From positions 2,294,001 through 2,358,000 of the forward strand of contig CM035306.1 in the NCBI GenBank assembly GCA_002900995.3: DNA of 64,000 nt, given 5' to 3'. A program made the translations under genes and the position numbers. The notes beneath the pieces were generated by a model. It had not been told where the DNA came from. It did no database searches and saw nothing but the letters and a program-made list of their open reading frames with translations. Positions within the stretch are counted from its first letter, which is position 1, and every line of letters begins with the position of its first letter. Source of the DNA: Ganoderma boninense. Lineage: Eukaryota; Basidiomycota; Agaricomycetes; Polyporales; Polyporaceae. Shown here one piece after another: positions 59,033 through 64,000 of the stretch.

Positions 59033-60910
59033 TCAGATCTCGACACCCGCGTCCACTCCCAAACATCGGCCAGCCCACGCACGCGCACATCTGCAGCACA
59101 CACCCCGCCTGCCGGCCCCTCGCTCGGAGGGCTGCCCAGGCCCACGCGAGACGTGGAGCTGCCCACGCGCGAAGCCCCAGGGCGCGTTTGACGGCGACAC
59201 GGGGGGACGTGCGAGGGGGGGTGCATGATCTGATGCGCGCGAGGGCTTCCCTCCTGCGATAGCGCACCGCGGGCCAGAAGAGGGCAGAGACTCCGGGATG
59301 CAGATTGGAGACGGGGAATGATTGGGTGTTGAGCGCCATGCATAAGGTTGGGCAGAGATCACGACCAGGACGCACGGATCTGGCGTGACAGGACGCGCGC
59401 ACGGCCACGGACGACTCGGCCACTCGGACAGGCGCCAGCAGGGAGGCTCGAGTGACAGACGGTCGGCGCGCGATGCGGGCGAGTGACAGAGGCTGAGAGC
59501 TCGACGGTCGACGTTGGGGCGAGACGGGCGCCTGTGCTTCGGTCGGCGGGTGGCAGCGCCGCCTCCGCACGGTGCGAGCTTGTGTCGCCCCTTGCCCCGT
59601 TTCGAATTCGCTGCCGGCCTCCTTCTATTTCCCTTGCACGCGATCATCCTAGTGGTACAGCCACATTCGGAACAATCCCCCCCGACGCCCAGGCTCTTCG
59701 CTGCATTCATTCTCCTTCCGTCCCGATCGTGCGGTCGCCGCCAGCCTCCCTGTCGCAGCCTCAGCTTCTGCCCCCAGTCCAGGTCACCCGCCCCTCCCAG
59801 AGCGCCCGCCCCTCCTGCCTTCCGGATCGCCCGTCGCAGCTCCCCCGCCGTCCGCTGCTCCACGTTCAGCCTCACGTCCCGCGCCATCGCCTCCACGTCG
59901 TCCCCGTGCTTCCCCACAAGTTGCGCCAGTCGAGCCGCCTCCCCCTTCGATGTGAACCGCGGCACCGGGCCCCCACGCGCCTCCCGCAGCCGCTCCAACG
60001 CTAACAACGAACCATATAAGCCCGATTGCCCGCCAATCCGGCAGCCCGCCCGAACCGCGACGCACTGACAGAAGGACGAGAAGCACCACACCAGTGATCC
60101 TATCACGTCCTCCGCCCGTGCCAGATTTCCTCAGCCAAACAGACTCACCGTGCACAACCCGCGTGTCCCTCTCTCCTCCGACCACTTTTACAGGGTCCGA
60201 ACCCAGCCCAACCCACCCCGCGAGCTCTTTGTCCCCGCGAGGATCTTGGATTTCCTCTTCCACGCCCTCTTCTTGAGTCACCGGCTCTTCCGCCTCATCC
60301 TCCTCCTCCAGCTGCACCTCCACGATGTTTCCTTCTCCGTCGCGGATGATTTTCCCGTACCCCTTCCGCACCCCATTCCCCCCCGCACGTTGCGTTGACA
60401 CAGTCGCCAACCCTTCTCGCTCCGCCGAACCTTCCTTGCCGACCGCGTGCTGGGACTCCACCCGTTCCGCCCCCCCGGACGCAATCGGGTTCAGAGTGGC
60501 GACCAGCCCCAAAGCTTCGTAACTGCAACACGGCACAGGGCCATATTCATCAGCAGCCGTAAACCCTTGCCGCCCACGTCCAGATTCATGAGTTCTATGT
60601 TTCCGTAACGCTGCGCACACGCGCATGCACGGCACACGCGAAGCCACCAGCATTGAAATTGGGCGCGCAGTGACACTCACTTTTGTCTAACCGTTTTCCG
60701 CGGGTCCCAGGCCTCCTGCAAAACTTTGGGCCCTCGAATGGCTAAATTCAGGACAAGACGCTTAGCCATGCGGCGGCGCGGTGAGAGACAGAACGATGGA
60801 GAATGTCACCGACGTGGTTGCTTCTTCAGAAGTTTTTTTGCATGTCGCGAATGCTGCACAGGCTTGTGGTTTCCAGACCTAGTCTTGCGCCGTTGTCGGG
60901 GGTTCGCCAT
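59033..60910 (-). CDS. NOP16: Ribosome biogenesis protein Nop16
   Basis: This nucleolar protein acts in 60S subunit assembly. ATG 60910 gives MANPRQRRKTRSGNHKPVQH and SRHAKKLLKKQP. The second exon has AIRGPKVLQEAWDPRKTVRQ. The third begins NYEALGLVATLNPIASGGAE and carries GYGKIIRDGEGNIVEVQLEE with an acidic run. The last exon has ALERLREARGGPVPRFTSKG, then ARLAQLVGKHGDDVEAMARD and VRLNVEQRTAGELRRAIRKA. These are the full set of Nop16 landmarks. Conservation ends near 59810, where the protein would be expected to stop, but the frame stays open to 59033 with about 258 extra low-complexity codons. A further intron leading to an early stop is more likely than such a long extension, so the true 3' end probably lies between 59500 and 59810. 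Confidence 0.82.
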
Positions 60911-61296
60911 AGTCGACAAATTTCAGGGGGCGTTTGCTCCAAGGGCAGTAAAACGGAGATTCCAGGGCGTGGTGTCGTCGCAACGAGTTTGAGGTGGATA
61001 GATTGATCCTAGAAGCGTATGTTTGGCACCCGGGCACCCGTCGCAGAGAGTAGAGCCACAGAGGCTGAGCGACAGAGCGGATGGACTTCGCGAGAGCGTG
61101 GAGGGAAATGGCAAGAACGGACGGAAAACGAGTCGGCTACTCTGGTGGACGCCGGTGTCGGACGGCCCCGGGAGTTTCCGCGGTCGCGAGCACCCGCCAG
61201 ACACGGCCGCGGTCGGGTCGACGTCTCTCATCCTCTCTTCTGCGAAAACCAGTCGCCCACACGCCTTCACCGTCGTTCAGGCATCCGCTCTTAGAC
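60911..61296. promoter_or_regulatory. Divergent promoter, NOP16 / QCR10
   Basis: These 386 bp separate divergent start codons of a ribosome-assembly gene and a respiratory-chain gene. No TATA box or repeat stands out. Confidence 0.45.
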
Positions 61297-61722
61297 ATGT
61301 CTCGCGTCACATACCAAGCCGTTGCCCCCCAGCAGCCCGCAGTCAAGGCAAGTCGTCAACGCTGGTCGCAAGCACAACGTGTTCAAACGTCGTCCAACTT
61401 TTCTCTTTTGCACGCAGTTTTTCCGTACCTGGACGCCAAGCTTGGGCTTGTGGGGAGCGGGAGCGGGTGTCGCTGCGCTCTTCGTACGTCGTGCTCCATC
61501 TCACCCGCGAACACCGTATCTCACTCGCCATTTTTGGGACGCTAGCTTCTGTCTGTCACTCCCCTCGTCAAACGTGGATTTTTGTCCAAGGTCCCCGTGG
61601 TACGTCCCAGCAGACCGCCACTCGTGCCGCCTTAAATCCATGCACTGACTCGCCGTGGACGGCCACTCTAGATCGGCGGATACTGGGAGGACAAGACGCC
61701 AGCGTCGGACAAGCCCTTTTAG
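61297..61722 (+). CDS. QCR10: Cytochrome bc1 complex subunit 10 (Qcr10)
   Basis: This small single-span subunit of mitochondrial complex III stabilises the Rieske protein region. ATG 61297 encodes MSRVTYQAVAPQQPAVK. The second exon gives FFRTWTPSLGLWGAGAGVAA then LF, a membrane helix. The third gives LLSVTPLVKRGFLSKVPV and the last IGGYWEDKTPASDKPF with stop TAG at 61720-61722. The total is about 71 residues. The pattern of a short matrix segment, W.P...LWG....VA.LF, then VP..G..WEDKTP..DKPF, is that of Qcr10. The first intron starts with GC (AAG|GCAAGT) and ends with GCACGCAG, a GC-AG intron. The other two are GT-AG. Confidence 0.85.
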
Positions 61723-61962
61723 ACGTAACCCGACGCGTGTATGGTGCGGTGTGCCCGCTCTTCGACATTCTAGTTATACGAATAGACAGTCCCGACTGCC
61801 AACGTACACACACTTGCCGTCCGTCTCCGTGCCCTGCCTTCCCCGCCATGAATTAAGCAATTATATGGGCATTTTGCGCGCAGACCCTGTTTGAACCCTG
61901 CTATCGCGATGCGAAAATACATGCACATGGATATGGACGAGAGATCACGATCGAATACGCCG

Positions 61963-63486
61963 TCACAGCTTGGAAGATGTCCAAGCGGGAGATTCCAGTC
62001 CCCCACCAGTCAGGTCGATGCCCAGCTTGGCCTCCAGCTTCTTAAGTGCCCCCAGCGATCCGTCAATGGGTACCTCTGTAAGCAGGACAAACCCCAGGTT
62101 CATACCATACGCATGTACGGAACGTGGAACGGGAACGTGTGGTAGTCAATGTCCATCACGATGACCCGTGTGATATGCACGTACGAATGGTTTCCATGCC
62201 GAGCGTTTGCGCTGCTTTGAGGTTCCTGCATAATTCTTGTACGTCAGGACTGTCATGACGCGGCATAGAAGAGCGAGCCCGGCCGCACGCCTGAGCGCAG
62301 ATGTCGCGATCCTTACATTCCGAGGTCGTCCAAGAACACCGCCTCGCCGGGTTGAATGCCATTGCGCTCGCAGGCAAGAAGGTATATTCCAGGTTCAGGC
62401 TTCCTGGTCAGGTCATCGGCCCGAGCATGGTCAGTCACATCAAAACGGTAGCGATGTCGAAGGAGGTGAGAGGGGAGGGGAGTGGAGCTGGCGCCACCGC
62501 GCACGCACCTCATTCCGAGCGTGCTGGAGTCACAGAAGTCGTCGAAGAGGGCGCGAAGCCGCGGAGGCGTCGCGCCGCCGTGATGCCAACCCAGATGCTC
62601 GAGCTCGGCCTGCACGCTGAAGTTGGGGAACTGCTCATGCAGAGGCGGCGCATCGCCGATGATGTCGGCGTCGGATTTCGAGAAATTATTCGTGAGCGCG
62701 ATGACTCGCCACGTCCCTCGGGCTGGATCGGAGGGTTAACGTGAGTCGCAGACAGGGCCCAGGGCAAGGGGGGAGAGGAAGGTACCTCTTATGCGTCTGA
62801 TCGCCTCGACGACACGTTCGTCGAACTCGCCGCTCTCTCGCATCATGCGGCCGAACAGCTGACGTTTCCTTTCAGTCGCGCCCGCCTTCGGTGGAGGAAG
62901 CCGGAGGGAAGGGAGAAGGGGCGCACCTCACGCCCGTCAATGTGCAGTGTTTCAGGGAGCCTCGGGCACGCTGCCGGCAGGACGTCACTTTACTTTTCCT
63001 CTTTGCATCCTGCGATGCGGCGCACATCTACAAACCTAGTCCGCGCCGCTTGCAGTACTTGACATACGCCGGATTGTTCACGTTCGTATCGGAAAGCTCA
63101 CGCCCAAAATGGTGGTAAAACGGGAAAAGGGACATCTCCCCTCGCTCGAACTTCTGCCAAGCTCCATGCGTGCCGCGCGCTGTGCTGGCAGCAGAGGGGA
63201 TGAATCGAATTTTCTGGATGAGAAAAGTGCTTATGGTAGCGAAGACTGATGGCGAGGGTGCTTACATTGCACAGTTAATGTAATTGTGGGGTATCCCGTA
63301 CTCTCGTTCGTATGCGGCAATGGCGATGAGCGGACTGCGGCAGACTACACCGCCGACCTGCAGAGAGCGGCAGCATTGTTAGCCTCGAAAGAGCGCAACA
63401 AGGTGCGGGGAACCATATGTGTGAATAATAGATGGTGGATATGTACCCACATCGAATATCACAGCTTTGAGATGGGGCGAAGTCAT
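61963..63486 (-). CDS. HAD-like hydrolase (ACAD10/epoxide-hydrolase N-domain type)
   Basis: This is a haloacid dehalogenase-superfamily protein. ATG 63486 gives MTSPHLKAVIFDV, then GGVVCRSPLIAIAAYEREYG and IPHNYINCAI after an intron (GTGGGT donor). The cap follows: RGEMSLFPFYHHFGRELSDT, NPAYVKYCKRRG, then LHIDGREL. Next come ESGEFDERVVEAIRRIR, motif II in WRVIALTNNFSKSDADIIGD, AELEHLGWHHGG, motif III Lys in KPEPGIYLLACERNGIQPGE and motif IV AVFLDDLGMNLKAAQTLGME. It ends with LGALKKLEAKLGIDLTGGGL and stop at 61963-61965. Motif I reads D-V-G instead of D-x-D: the nucleophile Asp is present but the +2 acid/base Asp is Gly. This is a known subgroup feature; catalytic activity is therefore uncertain. 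The substrate is unknown. Confidence 0.8.
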
Positions 63487-63924
63487 GGCTGTATCTTAGA
63501 AAAGCGCTGGCTGGGAAGGGTTGTCTCTGCACCCAACGTCCGCTTGAGAGGCCGCAGGAGAGGTGGCCTTGTAGTGGAGTCGGCCTTGGACCCGTCGACG
63601 TTCGCTTTGGGGCGTGCGGTGGGAGTGCAAGCTGGCAATGTCGGTGTCCTTGGTACGGTCCGGCTCGGGTATAATTGAGGCCGCTTGTGGGCGCAGGTCA
63701 TATGATTGTGTTGTTCGTCCGAGATCTCATTGAGATTGACTTTCCTCTTCTTGGTCTCTAATCGGGATAGGACGGGGTCGAAAGCATCTGCATGTTGCAC
63801 GAGAGGAACTCGAAGGACACGCACAACGGCAGGAGATCGCCCGGCTGGCTTTTGCAGCGAGCGTAAGTAGTCGATGACGGTGAGCGGCCCGACCAGGTTG
63901 CCGCCGGCAATGCCGAGGTCGCAC
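63483..63924 (-). CDS. Unrecognised 3' gene fragment at the window edge
   Basis: After a possible TAG|G acceptor at 63924 the minus strand reads CDLGIAGGNLVGPLTVIDYL and RSLQKPAGR, then PVLSRLETKKRKVNLNEISD, and stays open to TGA at 63483-63485. The first block looks like real folded-protein sequence; the later part is Pro/Thr-rich and may be beyond the true end. The frame's stop overlaps the presumed HAD ATG by two bases on the same strand, which is implausible for two separate fungal mRNAs. So either this gene ends earlier through an unseen intron, or the later part is the HAD gene's leader. No family is recognised; upstream exons lie outside the window. Confidence 0.3.
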
Positions 63925-64000
63925 CTACTACGTCATGCAGTACATTCTCGCCATGACTCCGACCTATGCTCATGCGTTCTACTCTGTTCTACTTCCGTCT

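Noticed and set aside
1..64000. CRISPR arrays, operons or prokaryotic mobile elements
   Set aside because: No regularly spaced repeats or ribosome-binding-site/operon structure; spliceosomal introns throughout show eukaryotic DNA.

Overview
The window looks like nuclear DNA of a filamentous basidiomycete, most likely an Agaricomycete. Genes are dense and sit on both strands, and nearly all are interrupted by short spliceosomal introns of about 50-65 nt with GTRNGY donors. The genes are eukaryotic (TFIIH, proteasome, Arf-GEF, SRP receptor, Rab, complex III). The secreted GH43/CBM35 exo-1,3-galactanase resembles the enzyme characterised in the white-rot fungus Phanerochaete chrysosporium. Genus cannot be read from sequence alone. 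All coordinates and introns come from reading frames, splice signals and family conservation by eye; no database search was run.

Layout. 1-10.4 kb is a housekeeping block: TFB3 (3' end), a C78 deubiquitinase (ZUP1 type), proteasome alpha subunit PRE6 and a GBF1/Gea Arf-GEF. 10.9-27.0 kb is the accessory region. It holds a Ser/Thr-rich single-pass membrane protein and two Argonaute genes in the same orientation (A at 12870-16691, B at 23191-27009). Between the Argonautes lie about 6.5 kb of CpG-rich DNA without an intact gene, holding a CmcJ/AsaB-type gene fragment, a possible broken gene and a 660-bp TA-flanked inverted-repeat transposon. 27.2-30.2 kb is the SRP receptor alpha subunit. 30.2-38.8 kb is gene-poor, with one small nuclear-type protein and mitoribosomal mL49. 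38.8-52.99 kb holds exo-1,3-galactanase, the PLP synthase PDX1, a 100-residue unknown protein, an RS-rich protein divergent from cyclin L, the Rab YPT1, a membrane-anchored aspartic protease and a zinc-ribbon protein. A 2.8-kb gap follows, then a Zn2Cys6 regulator, NOP16 divergent from QCR10, a HAD-like protein and one unrecognised fragment at the right edge.

How the parts relate. Most genes are unrelated housekeeping neighbours. Several share divergent promoters (ZUP1/PRE6, RS protein/cyclin L, NOP16/QCR10). The most unusual signal is compositional. Most of Argonaute A and the 3' (MID/PIWI) half of Argonaute B are AT-rich and strongly CpG-depleted (about 4 CpG per 600 bp against 34-37 per 600 bp next door), yet both genes keep open exons and the PIWI catalytic residues. 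The boundary falls inside Argonaute B. Other points worth checking are a 25-nt microexon carrying the first two zinc ligands of the Zn2Cys6 regulator, a GC-AG intron in QCR10, and the TA-flanked transposon with subterminal repeats.
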